A stretch of DNA of 64,000 bases from Cellulophaga baltica (GCF_018861125.1 NZ_JAHKQN010000020.1:392035-456034), one strand, 5' to 3'; counted from the first letter of the stretch, positions 39,654 to 48,857 are shown. The notes: generated by a model not told the origin, from the letters alone. Translations and numbers: made by a program.

Positions 39654-39656
39654 AAA

Positions 39657-39690
39657 TAAAAAAAACCGAGATTAGCATCTCGGTTTTTTT
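39657..39690 (+). terminator. Intrinsic terminator after the DUF2723 gene
   Basis: Arms AAAAACCGAGAT (39661-39672) and ATCTCGGTTTTT (39677-39688), loop TAGC, followed by more T. It is also 18 bases from the convergent thioredoxin-like gene and can serve both. Confidence 0.9.
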
Positions 39691-39707
39691 ACTTTCTTTT
39701 GCTTCAA

Positions 39708-40004
39708 CTAAACATAGCCACTAAGGATGCCAATAAGTGTATTAGCATCTTGCGAACCACTTTGTCGCCAAACCATTTCTCCTTTTACATATATCATTAA
39801 TGTAGGTAAACCTTTTACTCGTAATACCTGAGAAAGCTCTTTATTCTTATCTACATCAATCTTAATAACTTTACCTCTATCTCCTAAAGCCGATGCAACA
39901 TCACGCAACACAGTATGCATTGAGGTTGATTGTTCATTCCATTCTGCGTAAAAATCAAGCAAAACCGGAACGTTAGATTCTATTAATTCTCCAAATTTAG
40001 ACAT
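39708..40004 (-). CDS. Thioredoxin-fold protein lacking the CxxC active site
   Basis: 98 residues, a minimal thioredoxin. The fold motifs are in place: VPVLLDFYAEW, VIKIDVDKNKELSQVLRVKG and the cis-proline segment LPTLMIYVKGE. The active-site position reads W22-N-E-Q-S26 instead of WCGPC, and there is no cysteine in the protein. It therefore cannot do dithiol exchange. Likely roles are binding or chaperone-like, by analogy with other redox-dead thioredoxins; this is inference. A -7 element TACTTTTG lies at 40028-40035 (minus strand), 23 bases before the ATG. Confidence 0.85.
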   Translation of the reverse strand: MSKFGELIESNVPVLLDFYAEWNEQSTSMHTVLRDVASALGDRGKVIKIDVDKNKELSQVLRVKGLPTLMIYVKGEMVWRQSGSQDANTLIGILSGYV

Positions 40005-40027
40005 ACACTAATGTTTATATTCGCTAC

Positions 40028-40035
40028 TCAAAAGT
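40028..40035 (-). promoter_or_regulatory. Putative -7 element of thioredoxin-like gene
   Basis: TACTTTTG on the minus strand matches TAnnTTTG and ends 23 bases before the start codon. The -33 element is not at standard spacing. Confidence 0.35.
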
Positions 40036-40094
40036 AGTAAAAAATGTTAAATCAAGGTTTTTTACATTATTTAAACGTTAAAACGCACTAATAT

Positions 40095-41324
40095 TTAACT
40101 AAGCTCCTTCTTTTTTAATGTGATAACGGTTATTTCTGGCCAAATACCAACTCTACCAGGATATCCTAAAAAACCAAAACCCCTATTTACGTTTATATAT
40201 TGACCTAGCTCTTTATAAATACCTGCCCAGTATTTATAGCGCCATTTAATAGGACTCCATTTTACCCAACCTGGAATTTCTATTCCAAATTGCATACCAT
40301 GTGTATGACCACTAAGTGTTAGGTGATAATGATAATCATCATGAATAACTTCATCTTCCCAATGGCTTGGATCATGACTCATTAATATTTTAAAATCATC
40401 ATTAGTAATATTATTAACTGCTAATTTTAAGTCGCCAGCTTTCTTAAAACCACCTCTACCCCAATTTTCAACACCAACTAAAGCAATTCTACTTCCTTCT
40501 TTTTCTAAATAACGACTTTCATTAAGTAGCAAATCAAACCCCATTTCTTTTTGGAGGAATTTCAAATCGTCTAAATTTCTATCTTTTTCTTCTGGAGAAT
40601 TCCAATCTACATAATCACCATAATCATGATTACCTAAGACAGAAAACTTACCATCTTTAGCTTCTAACTTTGAAAATAAATCTTTCCACGGCTTCATTTC
40701 AGAAGCCTTATTGTTAACCATATCTCCTGTAAACAATAGAATATCGCTTTTTTGCTCATTTATAAGATCAATAGCATATTCTATTTTTTTACGATTATCA
40801 AAACTCCCACTATGTACATCAGAAATTTGGGTTATCTGATAACCATTAAACTCCTCAGGCAAATCATCATATTCTAAAGTATATTTTAAAACCTTAAAAT
40901 TATATTTACCCTTATACATACCGTATAGTAATGCTCCAAAAGGTATTGCCGCAATACCTAAACCAATCATACTTAAAAATCGTCTTCGCTCCGGAAGAAT
41001 AAATTGCTTAGATACACCAAAAAACTTTTTATAGGTAGCTACAAAAAACCTTATAACATCTTCTGAAAAAAGAAATAGAACTGTAAATAAATTAAAAACT
41101 AACACTATTAAAAAGAAACTAAATGCGTAACTTTTTGGTTTCGTTAGAACACGACCTTCATCAGCACCAAAAGTAAACTGATATATAAAATTACCCAACA
41201 CTAATGCTGTAATAGCTATAAAAATATAATAAACCCATTTGAATTTAAACACCGTTTTTAATGCCTGCGTAGCATAGAAAGCTAATACAACATACAAAAA
41301 GATAAAAATAATTGATCGAACCAT
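40095..41324 (-). CDS. Membrane-anchored calcineurin-like metallophosphoesterase
   Basis: 409 residues. Four predicted membrane helices in the first 145 residues, then a phosphoesterase domain with all metal-binding motifs: DVHSG, LLFTGDMVNN, VLGNHDYGDY, MSHDPSHW and SGHTHGMQFG. The C-terminal GRVGIWPEITVITL is common in YkuE-like proteins. The substrate is unknown; relatives act on UDP-sugar lipids or phospholipids. It stands alone with a putative -7 element TACCTTTG at 41343-41350. Confidence 0.9.
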   Translation of the reverse strand: MVRSIIFIFLYVVLAFYATQALKTVFKFKWVYYIFIAITALVLGNFIYQFTFGADEGRVLTKPKSYAFSFFLIVLVFNLFTVLFLFSEDVIRFFVATYKKFFGVSKQFILPERRRFLSMIGLGIAAIPFGALLYGMYKGKYNFKVLKYTLEYDDLPEEFNGYQITQISDVHSGSFDNRKKIEYAIDLINEQKSDILLFTGDMVNNKASEMKPWKDLFSKLEAKDGKFSVLGNHDYGDYVDWNSPEEKDRNLDDLKFLQKEMGFDLLLNESRYLEKEGSRIALVGVENWGRGGFKKAGDLKLAVNNITNDDFKILMSHDPSHWEDEVIHDDYHYHLTLSGHTHGMQFGIEIPGWVKWSPIKWRYKYWAGIYKELGQYINVNRGFGFLGYPGRVGIWPEITVITLKKKELS

Positions 41325-41342
41325 TTAACAAACTTTTATTTA

Positions 41343-41350
41343 CAAAGGTA
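41343..41350 (-). promoter_or_regulatory. Putative -7 element of metallophosphoesterase gene
   Basis: TACCTTTG on the minus strand matches TAnnTTTG and ends 18 bases before the start codon. Confidence 0.35.
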
Positions 41351-41382
41351 TTTTTAATTAAAAGAAGAAGTATCTCATTTAA

Positions 41383-42108
41383 TTATAATTTAACCTTGTT
41401 TACAATATGCGATACAGTAGTCGCACTTGATACTATTCGCTTACTTTCATCTAAAAAAGGCAAATAACTCATTGACAATTCTGGTCTATTTAAATTTATT
41501 TCTCGAATTTCAGAACCCGACAAATGCACCCATTCAAAATTCCTTGTTGCAAATTCAGAAACATTTGCGCTATTTATTCCAGCACCTGGCATTACTATAC
41601 AATTTCTTGATTTTGATTGTAATTGAGAGAGAAAATCAATACCTGCAACAGCAGATTTCTTTTGCCCAGAACTTAACAGGTAGTTTACACCTAAATCTTC
41701 TAAAACCTCAAACGATTCTACTGGATTATTAACCCAGTCAAATGCACGATGAAAAGTAAAATTCATCTCTTTAGAGGCTTCAATAAGCAGTTTTGTACTT
41801 TTTATATTAATTGTAAAATCAGTTTTTAAAATTCCTGAAACAATACCCGCAAAACCAAACTCTTCACAAAGCTTAATATCACTTAACATAATTTCTAATT
41901 CATTATCTGAATACACAAAATCACCACTTCTAGGTCTTATTAAAATGTGAACCGGAATACTAATGTGCTCTTTAATAGTTTTAAGCAAACCATAAGTTGG
42001 TGTAAGACCTCCTAAACCCAACTCCATACAAAGTTCAATTCTACTAGCCCCACCTTTTTCTGCATTTAGAGCTGACTCTAATGAATTTGCACAAACTTCA
42101 ACGAACAT
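41383..42108 (-). CDS. cutC: CutC family protein (copper homeostasis)
   Basis: 241 residues, a TIM-barrel. The CutC start is clear (EVCANSLESALNAEKGGASRIELC) as are IPVHILIRPRSGDFVYS and FHRAFDW. The family was named for copper tolerance, but the biochemical activity is not firmly known. It is divergent from polA, with 123 bases between the two starts. A possible -7 element TATCTTTG lies at 42177-42184 on the minus strand. Confidence 0.93.
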   Translation of the reverse strand: MFVEVCANSLESALNAEKGGASRIELCMELGLGGLTPTYGLLKTIKEHISIPVHILIRPRSGDFVYSDNELEIMLSDIKLCEEFGFAGIVSGILKTDFTINIKSTKLLIEASKEMNFTFHRAFDWVNNPVESFEVLEDLGVNYLLSSGQKKSAVAGIDFLSQLQSKSRNCIVMPGAGINSANVSEFATRNFEWVHLSGSEIREINLNRPELSMSYLPFLDESKRIVSSATTVSHIVNKVKL

Positions 42109-42201
42109 AAACTAATATTTTAAAGGTTACAAAACTTAAAAAGTAATAATAACGGTTCATATTTTAAATGTAATTACAAAGATAAAATTAGATAATCTTC
42201 G

Positions 42202-42209
42202 TAGTTTTG
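42202..42209 (+). promoter_or_regulatory. Putative -7 element of polA promoter
   Basis: TAGTTTTG matches TAnnTTTG and lies 22 bases before the polA ATG. No -33 TTG is seen at 19 bases. Confidence 0.4.
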
Positions 42210-42231
42210 AAACTCTTGAATCGAAAATAAA

Positions 42232-45066
42232 ATGTCAGATAAAAAAAAATTATTTCTACTTGATGCCTATGCATTAATATTTCGTGGTTACTACGCATTA
42301 ATAAAAAATCCTAGAATAAACTCTAAAGGAATGGACACCTCTGCAATTATGGGGTTTATGAATTCTCTTTTAGATGTCATTAGAAGAGAAAAGCCTGATC
42401 ATTTAGCCGTATGTTTTGACAAAGGTGGTAGTGCTGAGCGTACCGAATTATTTCCTGAATATAAAGCAAATCGTGACGTAACACCCGATGCTATCAAAAT
42501 AGCAGTACCTTATATACAAGATATTTTAAGTGCCATGCATATCCCTGCAGTTGTTTTAGAAGGCTGGGAAGCAGATGACATTATTGGAACCTTAGCAAAA
42601 CAAGCCGAAAAAGAGGATTACCAGGTATACATGGTTACTCCTGACAAAGATTTTGGACAACTTGTATCTGAAAATATATTTATGTATCGCCCAGCACGTA
42701 TGGGTAACGGTATTGAAATTTGGGGAATTCCTGAAATTCAAAAACGTTTTGGTGTAGAACGTCCTGAACAGGTTATTGACTATTTAGGTATGATGGGTGA
42801 TGCTAGTGATAATATTCCTGGCTTACCTGGCGTTGGCGATAAAACGGCTAAAAAATTCATATCTGAATTTGGTTCTATGGAAAATCTTTTAGCCAATACC
42901 GATAAATTAAAAGGTAAAATGAAAGAAAAAGTTGAGCAAAACGCTGAGCTAGGTTTACTTTCTAAAAAATTAGCAACTATTTGTATTGATTGTGATGTAA
43001 CTTTTAATGCTAATGATTACGAACTAACTGAACCTGATGCCGAAAAAGTTCAAGTTCTTTTTGAAGAATTAGAATTCAGAAGACTAAAGGATCAGTTTTT
43101 AAAGTTATTTTCCAAAGAAGAAGAAAAAACAAACTCAGAACCAACAACGGATAAAACAAAAAAGAAAGCAACCGAAGCTGGTGTTGGACAATTCTCTTTA
43201 TTTGGAGGTGACCCAAGTACTGCTTCTGGCAGCCCTCAAGAATATTCGAGCAGAAAAACAATCAAAGACATATCCCATATTTACCAGAGTATTGCACCTG
43301 GCATGGCTATGAAACTTTTTCTTCAAAACTTAATGAAACAAACTTCTGTTTGCTTTGATACGGAAACAACAGGCTTGAACCCATTAACAGCAGAATTAGT
43401 TGGCATTGCCTTTTCATGGGAAGCATCAAAAGGTTTTTACATTCCTTTTCCTGAAGATAAAAATGAAGCCCAAGAATTAATTGAACAATTACGACCTTTT
43501 TTTGAATCTGAAAGTATTGAGAAGATTGGTCAGAATTTAAAATATGATATTAAGGTTTTAGATAAATATGACATTACAGTAAAAGGCACTTATTTTGATA
43601 CTATGCTTGCGCATTATCTTATAAACCCTGATATGCGACATAATATGGACGTGCTTGCTGAAACATATTTAAACTACACACCTGTTTCTATTACCGAGTT
43701 AATTGGCAAAAAAGGAAAAAACCAATTAAGCATGCGTGATGTACCTGTAGAAAAACAAACAGAATACGCTGTTGAAGATGCTGATATTACATACCAATTA
43801 GCAACACACTTTAAACCTGAATTATCAGAAGCAAAAACAGAAGATTTATTTAATAATATTGAAGTTCCTTTATTACGAGTTTTAGCCGCAATGGAATTAG
43901 AAGGTATTAAATTAGATAAAGAGTTTTTAGATTCTCTTTCAGATGATTTAAATAACGACATTAAAACATTAGAAGAAAAAATATATACAGAAGCTGACGA
44001 AGAGTTCAATATTGGATCGCCAAAACAACTAGGGGAAATTCTTTTTGAAAAACTAAAACTAGTTGATAAACCTAAAAAAACAAAGACAGGTCAATATTCA
44101 ACTGCAGAAGATGTTTTATCTTATTTAGCAAAAGATCATGAAATTATTCAAAATGTATTAGAATATAGAGGTCTTGCTAAACTTAAAAGCACCTATGTTG
44201 ATGCACTACCAAATCAAATAGAAGAAAGTACCGGTAGAGTTCATACAGATTATATGCAAACTGTTGCCGCGACTGGTCGTTTAAGTAGCAATAACCCTAA
44301 CCTACAAAACATACCCATTAGAACAGAGAGAGGAAGGCAAGTTCGTAAAGCCTTTGTACCTAGAAGTGACGAGTACACTTTGCTTGCTGCAGATTACTCT
44401 CAAATAGAACTTAGAATTATTGCTGCTCTAAGTGAAGAAACCACAATGATTGAAGCATTTAAAAATGGAGAAGATATTCACGCTTCAACTGCTTCAAAAG
44501 TTTTTAATGTTCCCTTAGAAGAAGTTACCAGAGAACAACGTAGTAATGCTAAAACTGTAAACTTTGGTATTATATATGGTGTTTCAGCTTTCGGGCTAAG
44601 TAATCAAACAGAATTATCAAGAGCAGAAGCAAAAGAATTAATTGACACTTATTACAAAACATATCCAAAACTAAGAAACTACATGAGCGAGCTAGTTGAT
44701 TTTGCCCGCGAAAATGGCTATGTACAAACTGTACTAGGCAGACGTAGATATTTAAAAGGTATTAACGGTAGTAATGCAATTGTTCGAGGAGCTGCAGAGC
44801 GTAATGCTGTAAACGCACCGATACAAGGTAGTGCCGCCGATATAATAAAAATTGCAATGATAAATATTTACAATAAATTAGAAAAAGGTAACTATAAAAC
44901 AAAAATGCTACTTCAGGTACATGATGAATTAGTTTTTGATGTATACAAACCCGAACTAGAAGAAATAAAAGTGCTTATTAAACACGAAATGGAAAACGCT
45001 TATAAATTAGAAGTTCCATTAGACGTTGAAGTAGGCTTAGGTAATAATTGGCTTGAAGCTCATTAA
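42232..45066 (+). CDS. polA: DNA polymerase I
   Basis: 944 residues in three domains. The 5'-3' exonuclease spans about 1-290 (DAYALIFRGYYAL, then GDASDNIPGLPGVGDKTA). The 3'-5' proofreading domain spans about 350-530, with its metal acids intact (Asp376 and Glu378 in FDTETTGL; YAVEDADITYQL). The polymerase domain runs from about 560 to the end (DYSQIELRIIAALS, RSNAKTVNFGIIYG, QVHDELVFD). Known role: Okazaki fragment processing and repair. The linker near 300-345 is Lys/Thr/Ser-rich. A strong terminator follows. Confidence 0.98.
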   Translation: MSDKKKLFLLDAYALIFRGYYALIKNPRINSKGMDTSAIMGFMNSLLDVIRREKPDHLAVCFDKGGSAERTELFPEYKANRDVTPDAIKIAVPYIQDILSAMHIPAVVLEGWEADDIIGTLAKQAEKEDYQVYMVTPDKDFGQLVSENIFMYRPARMGNGIEIWGIPEIQKRFGVERPEQVIDYLGMMGDASDNIPGLPGVGDKTAKKFISEFGSMENLLANTDKLKGKMKEKVEQNAELGLLSKKLATICIDCDVTFNANDYELTEPDAEKVQVLFEELEFRRLKDQFLKLFSKEEEKTNSEPTTDKTKKKATEAGVGQFSLFGGDPSTASGSPQEYSSRKTIKDISHIYQSIAPGMAMKLFLQNLMKQTSVCFDTETTGLNPLTAELVGIAFSWEASKGFYIPFPEDKNEAQELIEQLRPFFESESIEKIGQNLKYDIKVLDKYDITVKGTYFDTMLAHYLINPDMRHNMDVLAETYLNYTPVSITELIGKKGKNQLSMRDVPVEKQTEYAVEDADITYQLATHFKPELSEAKTEDLFNNIEVPLLRVLAAMELEGIKLDKEFLDSLSDDLNNDIKTLEEKIYTEADEEFNIGSPKQLGEILFEKLKLVDKPKKTKTGQYSTAEDVLSYLAKDHEIIQNVLEYRGLAKLKSTYVDALPNQIEESTGRVHTDYMQTVAATGRLSSNNPNLQNIPIRTERGRQVRKAFVPRSDEYTLLAADYSQIELRIIAALSEETTMIEAFKNGEDIHASTASKVFNVPLEEVTREQRSNAKTVNFGIIYGVSAFGLSNQTELSRAEAKELIDTYYKTYPKLRNYMSELVDFARENGYVQTVLGRRRYLKGINGSNAIVRGAAERNAVNAPIQGSAADIIKIAMINIYNKLEKGNYKTKMLLQVHDELVFDVYKPELEEIKVLIKHEMENAYKLEVPLDVEVGLGNNWLEAH

Positions 45067-45070
45067 CAAT

Positions 45071-45104
45071 AAAAAAGCCCTTTGTATTTTCAAAGGGCTT
45101 TTTT
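45071..45104. terminator. Intrinsic terminator after polA (bidirectional)
   Basis: Arms AAAAAAGCCCTTTG (45071-45084) and CAAAGGGCTTTTTT (45091-45104), loop TATTTT. It sits between the polA stop and the convergent lipoprotein gene. Confidence 0.92.
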
Positions 45105-45123
45105 ATGACAAAGGATAACATAA

Positions 45124-45614
45124 TTATTCTTTTGTAAATATAAGACTTGAACCTGGCAATAAATCAGCCACATCTTCACCTTCAAAGACTTCAGAAGGAA
45201 CAATTAATGTATATTCGGTTAACTCAATAGTAATAGTCTGTGTAGTTAATTCCTCATCAACAAAAGATAATTGGTCGCCATCTAATTTCCAAACGGTAGT
45301 TTCTGAAGCTACTTCTTTAGGACACTCGGTATAACTTTCTTCATTTTCAAAAAGTGCCACAGTGGTTTCTAAAGTCATATCATTATTAAAATCTAAAGTC
45401 GCAATATCACAACCACTTTCAACTAAACCTATAATTGCAGCTTGGACAAACACACTTTCAATCGTAGTACTAGAAGTTTCAATATCTGTAAATTTCCAAA
45501 AACCTATGATTGGAGATTCTTCAACAGCTACATCATCATCTGAATTATTATCAGTAGAACAAGAAAACACTAAAAAAAAAAACATAAAAAAATTATTAGA
45601 ACTTTATAATTCAT
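45124..45614 (-). CDS. Lipocalin-like lipoprotein, signal peptide split by a probable frameshift in a homopolymer
   Basis: The continuous frame is 45124-45585 (153 residues), starting MFFFLVFSC, with only 8 residues before the lipobox cysteine, too short for a signal peptide. An ATG at 45614 in another frame reads MNYKVLIIFLCFFF and then stops in an 11-base A-run (45572-45582; T on the coding strand). One more base in the run would join this to LVFSCSTD, giving a normal 18-residue lipoprotein signal. The mature part has an acidic tether, the lipocalin-like opening IIGFWKFTDIE, a two-cysteine domain and the end SLIFTKE. Function unknown. Either a sequencing slip, slippage at expression, or phase variation. 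Confidence 0.72.
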
Positions 45615-45819
45615 AATATCAATAAAATTAAGGTTGTTAAACAAACTTAACTTGAAAAAACTTAAAAACAATCAGTTTGGAACGAAATAAAACCACCAAA
45701 ACAAGTATTATAGATATATTTGCAACCATAATATTCAAAAAATACAAATGGCTAAGCCTTGTTATTTCAACAAAAAACATAGGTAAAATAAAAATAATTA
45801 AATTATTTAGCACCAAGCA

Positions 45820-45850
45820 TTTGTTATTCAAGTTAATAATTGTACATTTG
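45820..45850 (+). promoter_or_regulatory. Consensus Bacteroidota promoter of rplM-rpsI
   Basis: TTTG (45820-45823), a 19-base spacer, then TACATTTG (45843-45850): an exact match to TTTG-N19-TAnnTTTG. The predicted transcript starts about 40 bases before the rplM start. Confidence 0.8.
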
Positions 45851-45853
45851 CAC

Positions 45854-45865
45854 CCCATTAATGGG
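45854..45865 (+). promoter_or_regulatory. Short hairpin in the rplM leader
   Basis: CCCATTAATGGG is a perfect 12-base palindrome right at the expected 5' end of the rplM transcript. It could stabilise the mRNA or form part of a ribosomal-protein leader; this is inference. Confidence 0.35.
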
Positions 45866-45895
45866 ATTTAAGTGTTTAATAAATAAAAAATTACT

Positions 45896-46351
45896 GTGGA
45901 CACATTAAGCTACAAAACAATTTCGGCGAACAAAGCAACTGTTGATAAACAATGGGTGTTAGTTGATGCAGAAGGAGAAACATTAGGTCGTTTTGCTTCA
46001 AAAGTTGCAAAATTACTAAGAGGAAAATATAAGCCAAGTTTTACACCACACGTAGATTGTGGTGATAATGTAGTTGTTATCAACGCAGACAAAATAAACT
46101 TGACAGGAAATAAGTGGGAAAGTAAAACCTACGTTCGCCATACTGGTTACCCAGGTGGTCAAAGATTTCAAACTGCGAGAGAAGCTATGGATAAAAATCC
46201 AGTTAGCGTTGTTGAGCGTTCTATAAAAGGGATGCTTCCTAAAAACAGATTGGGTGCGGCAATTTTCCGTAACTTAAAAGTTAATGCAGGAACTCAACAT
46301 GGTCAAGAGGCGCAGAAACCAACCGTAATTAATTTAAACGACCTTAAGTAA
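45896..46351 (+). CDS. rplM: 50S ribosomal protein L13
   Basis: 151 residues beginning at a GTG (MDTLSYKTISANKATV). This start matches the usual Bacteroidota L13 N-terminus, and no ATG is available. The family body is clear (LGRFASKVAKLLRGKYKP, HTGYPGG, GMLPKNRLGAAIFRNLKV). rpsI starts directly after the stop codon. Transcribed from the consensus promoter at 45820. Confidence 0.98.
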   Translation: MDTLSYKTISANKATVDKQWVLVDAEGETLGRFASKVAKLLRGKYKPSFTPHVDCGDNVVVINADKINLTGNKWESKTYVRHTGYPGGQRFQTAREAMDKNPVSVVERSIKGMLPKNRLGAAIFRNLKVNAGTQHGQEAQKPTVINLNDLK

Positions 46352-46738
46352 ATGGACGTAATTCACAAAATAGGAAGAAGAAAAACTGCAGTTGCACGTG
46401 TTTATCTTTCACAAGGAGAAGGTAAAATTACAGTTAACAAAAAGGATTTAGAAGTATATTTCCCAACTGCAACTTTACAATATAAAGTAAAACAAGCATT
46501 TGCTTTAACTGAAACTGAAGATGCTTACGATGTAAAAGTAAACGTATTTGGTGGTGGTATCACTGGTCAAGCTGAAGCTATTCGTTTAGCATTATCTAGA
46601 GCAATGTGTGAGATTGATGCCGAAAACAGAACTATTCTTAAACCAGAAGGTTTATTAACTAGAGACCCTAGAATGGTTGAACGTAAGAAATTCGGTCAGA
46701 AGAAAGCTCGTAAAAAATTCCAATTCTCAAAACGTTAA
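46352..46738 (+). CDS. rpsI: 30S ribosomal protein S9
   Basis: 128 residues. [20 protein letters not shown] at the start, [18 protein letters not shown] in the middle, and the basic tail [18 protein letters not shown] that reaches the P site. It directly abuts rplM with no spacer. Confidence 0.98.
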   Translation: MDVIHKIGRRKTAVARVYLSQGEGKITVNKKDLEVYFPTATLQYKVKQAFALTETEDAYDVKVNVFGGGITGQAEAIRLALSRAMCEIDAENRTILKPEGLLTRDPRMVERKKFGQKKARKKFQFSKR

Positions 46739-46964
46739 TCGTAGAGAATTATATATTAAACTGTTTATTCAGTTTATACACAAGTTCATTGAAAACCCTG
46801 AAAAATATCTTTTCAGGGTTAAATTTTAAATATCAAGTTGTTGTTAGTCCAAAGGCATAACAGCTTTTGGAAACTAGTTTAGCATCTAAATAGTAAAGGC
46901 CACAAAAAATAAGTGCCACTTTATTATTGCTAATTCAACAGAACGTAAACTAAGTACAAAAAAA
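46739..46964 (+). other. Structured spacer between rpsI and rpsB
   Basis: 226 bases with no gene. It contains several inverted repeats: AAACTG/CAGTTT (46758-46775), AACCCTGAAAA/TTTTCAGGGTT (46794-46820, 11 paired bases, loop ATATC), and AAACTAGTTT near 46872. The 11-base hairpin lacks a good T-run, so it looks like a leader or processing element rather than a full terminator. No TAnnTTTG element is seen, so rpsB may be read through from rplM. Confidence 0.45.
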
Positions 46965-47786
46965 ATGGCAAACAAAATCGAAGTAAAAGATTTACTAGAA
47001 GCAGGTGTACACTTTGGACACCTTACAAGAAAGTGGAATCCAAACATGGCTCCTTACATCTACATGGAGCGTAATGGTATTCACGTAATTAACCTTTACA
47101 AAACTGCTGCAAAATTAGAAGAAGCTAATGAAGCTCTTAAAAAAATTGCACAATCAGGAAGAAAAATTCTTTTTGTAGCTACAAAGAAACAAGCAAAAGA
47201 CATCGTATCTGACAAAGTATCAAAAGTAAACATGCCTTACATCACTGAAAGATGGCCAGGTGGTATGTTAACTAACTTTGTAACTATCCGTAAGGCTGTT
47301 AAAAAAATGGCTGCTATTGATAGAATGAAGAAAGATGGTACATTCTTAACTTTATCTAAAAAAGAACGTTTACAAGTTGATCGTTTACGCGCTAAATTAG
47401 AGAAAAACTTAGGCTCTATCTCTGATATGACTCGTTTACCAGGTGCTTTATTTATTGTTGATACAATGCGTGAGCATATTGCTGTTAAAGAGGCTATAAA
47501 ATTAAAAATTCCAATATTCGCTATGGCAGATACTAATTCTGACCCACGTTTATTAGATTATATTATCCCATCAAATGATGATGCTTCTAAATCTATCGAA
47601 GCTATTTTAACTCATGTAACTGATGCTATTGCTGAAGGTTTAGCTGAACGTAAGTCAGAAAAACAATCAACAAAAGAGGGTAAAGAAGCTGCTTCTAAGA
47701 AAGCAGAAGCACCTGCTGCTCCTAAGAAAGAAGAAGTTGCCGCTGAAAGCGCAACTAAATCTGAAGGTAGTACTTCTGCTGAGTAA
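46965..47786 (+). CDS. rpsB: 30S ribosomal protein S2
   Basis: 273 residues. Core S2 is clear (LLEAGVHFGHLTRKWNPNM, ITERWPGGMLTNFVTIRK, FAMADTNSDPRLLDYIIPSN). The last 40 residues are a low-complexity Lys/Ala/Glu/Ser tail (after LAERKSEKQS), an extension frequent in Bacteroidota. tsf follows after 114 bases, the common rpsB-tsf pair. Confidence 0.98.
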   Translation: MANKIEVKDLLEAGVHFGHLTRKWNPNMAPYIYMERNGIHVINLYKTAAKLEEANEALKKIAQSGRKILFVATKKQAKDIVSDKVSKVNMPYITERWPGGMLTNFVTIRKAVKKMAAIDRMKKDGTFLTLSKKERLQVDRLRAKLEKNLGSISDMTRLPGALFIVDTMREHIAVKEAIKLKIPIFAMADTNSDPRLLDYIIPSNDDASKSIEAILTHVTDAIAEGLAERKSEKQSTKEGKEAASKKAEAPAAPKKEEVAAESATKSEGSTSAE

Positions 47787-47900
47787 GCAACCCGCTTAAC
47801 ATTTATATAGTACAAACAAAATTTTTAATTAACACTACAGCTACAATTATCACTTTCAAAAGTGATAATTTTAGCTTTTAGTTTTAAAACATATAATAAA

Positions 47901-48857
47901 ATGGTAAAAATTGCCGCTGCAGAAGTAAACAAATTAAGAAAAGCAACCGGTGCAGGTATGATGGACTGCAAGAAAGCATTAGTGGAAGCTGAAGGAGATT
48001 TTGACAAAGCTGTTGAAGTTTTACGTAAAAAAGGACAAAAGGTTGCTGCTAAAAGAGCTGACAGAGAATCTACTGAAGGTGCTGCTGTTGCAAAAGTAAA
48101 TGCTGACAGTACTGTTGGTGTTGCTATAGTTTTAGGTTGTGAAACTGATTTTGTTGGAAAAAACGAGAACTTTCTTTCTTTAGCTAAAGAACTTGCTGAC
48201 CAAGCTATTAATTTTGATAACAAAGAAGATTTCTTAGCCTCTGATTTTGGCGGAATGACTGTTGCTGAAAAATTAATTGAGCAAACTGGTGTTATTGGTG
48301 AAAAATTAGAAATCAACGCTTTTGAGAAATTAGAAGCACCTTACGTTGGTAGCTATGTACACATTAACAAAATTGCTGCTTTAGTTGGTTTATCTGCTAA
48401 GAACGAAGAAGTAGGTAAAGATGTTGCTATGCAAATAGCATCGATGGGAGCTACTACTTTATCTTATAAAGATTTTGATCCTACTTTTGTTGCTTCTGAA
48501 ACAGAAGCAAGAATCGCTGTTATTGAAAAAGATAATATCGAATTAGGGAGATTAGGTAAGACGCTTAAAAATGTACCTCAGTACATTTCTATGTCTCAAT
48601 TAAGTGATGAAGTTTTAGCTAAAGCTGAAGAAGATGCAAAAGCTGAACTTAAAGCTGAAGGTAAGCCAGAAAAAATCTGGGATAAAATTTTACCTGGTAA
48701 AATGGAAAGATTTATATCTGATAACACAACTCTTGATCAAGAGCAATGTTTATTAGATCAAAACTTCATTAAAGATGAAAAGAAAAGTGTTGCTGACTAT
48801 GTATCTTCAGCAGGAGATTTATCTGTAACTAGCTTTAAGCGTGTTGCATTAGGGTAA
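47901..48857 (+). CDS. tsf: Elongation factor Ts
   Basis: 318 residues from the ATG at 47901 (MVKIAAAEVNKLRKATG). The frame extends to a GTG at 47862 but the added residues do not resemble the family. The N-terminal UBA-like domain (GAGMMDCKKALVEAEGDFDKA) and the core with GCETDFVGKNENFLSLA are present. Known role: nucleotide exchange on EF-Tu. Followed by a strong terminator. Confidence 0.98.
   Translation: MVKIAAAEVNKLRKATGAGMMDCKKALVEAEGDFDKAVEVLRKKGQKVAAKRADRESTEGAAVAKVNADSTVGVAIVLGCETDFVGKNENFLSLAKELADQAINFDNKEDFLASDFGGMTVAEKLIEQTGVIGEKLEINAFEKLEAPYVGSYVHINKIAALVGLSAKNEEVGKDVAMQIASMGATTLSYKDFDPTFVASETEARIAVIEKDNIELGRLGKTLKNVPQYISMSQLSDEVLAKAEEDAKAELKAEGKPEKIWDKILPGKMERFISDNTTLDQEQCLLDQNFIKDEKKSVADYVSSAGDLSVTSFKRVALG

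Noticed and set aside
45677..45871. Open frame of 64 codons between the lipoprotein gene and rplM
   Set aside because: It overlaps the exact promoter of rplM and has an Ile/Lys/Phe-rich composition like non-coding AT-rich DNA; the roughly 280-base gap holds only the promoter and leader.
46794..46820. Terminator after rpsI
   Set aside because: The hairpin is long but lacks a T-run in either direction, so I list it as a structured spacer only.
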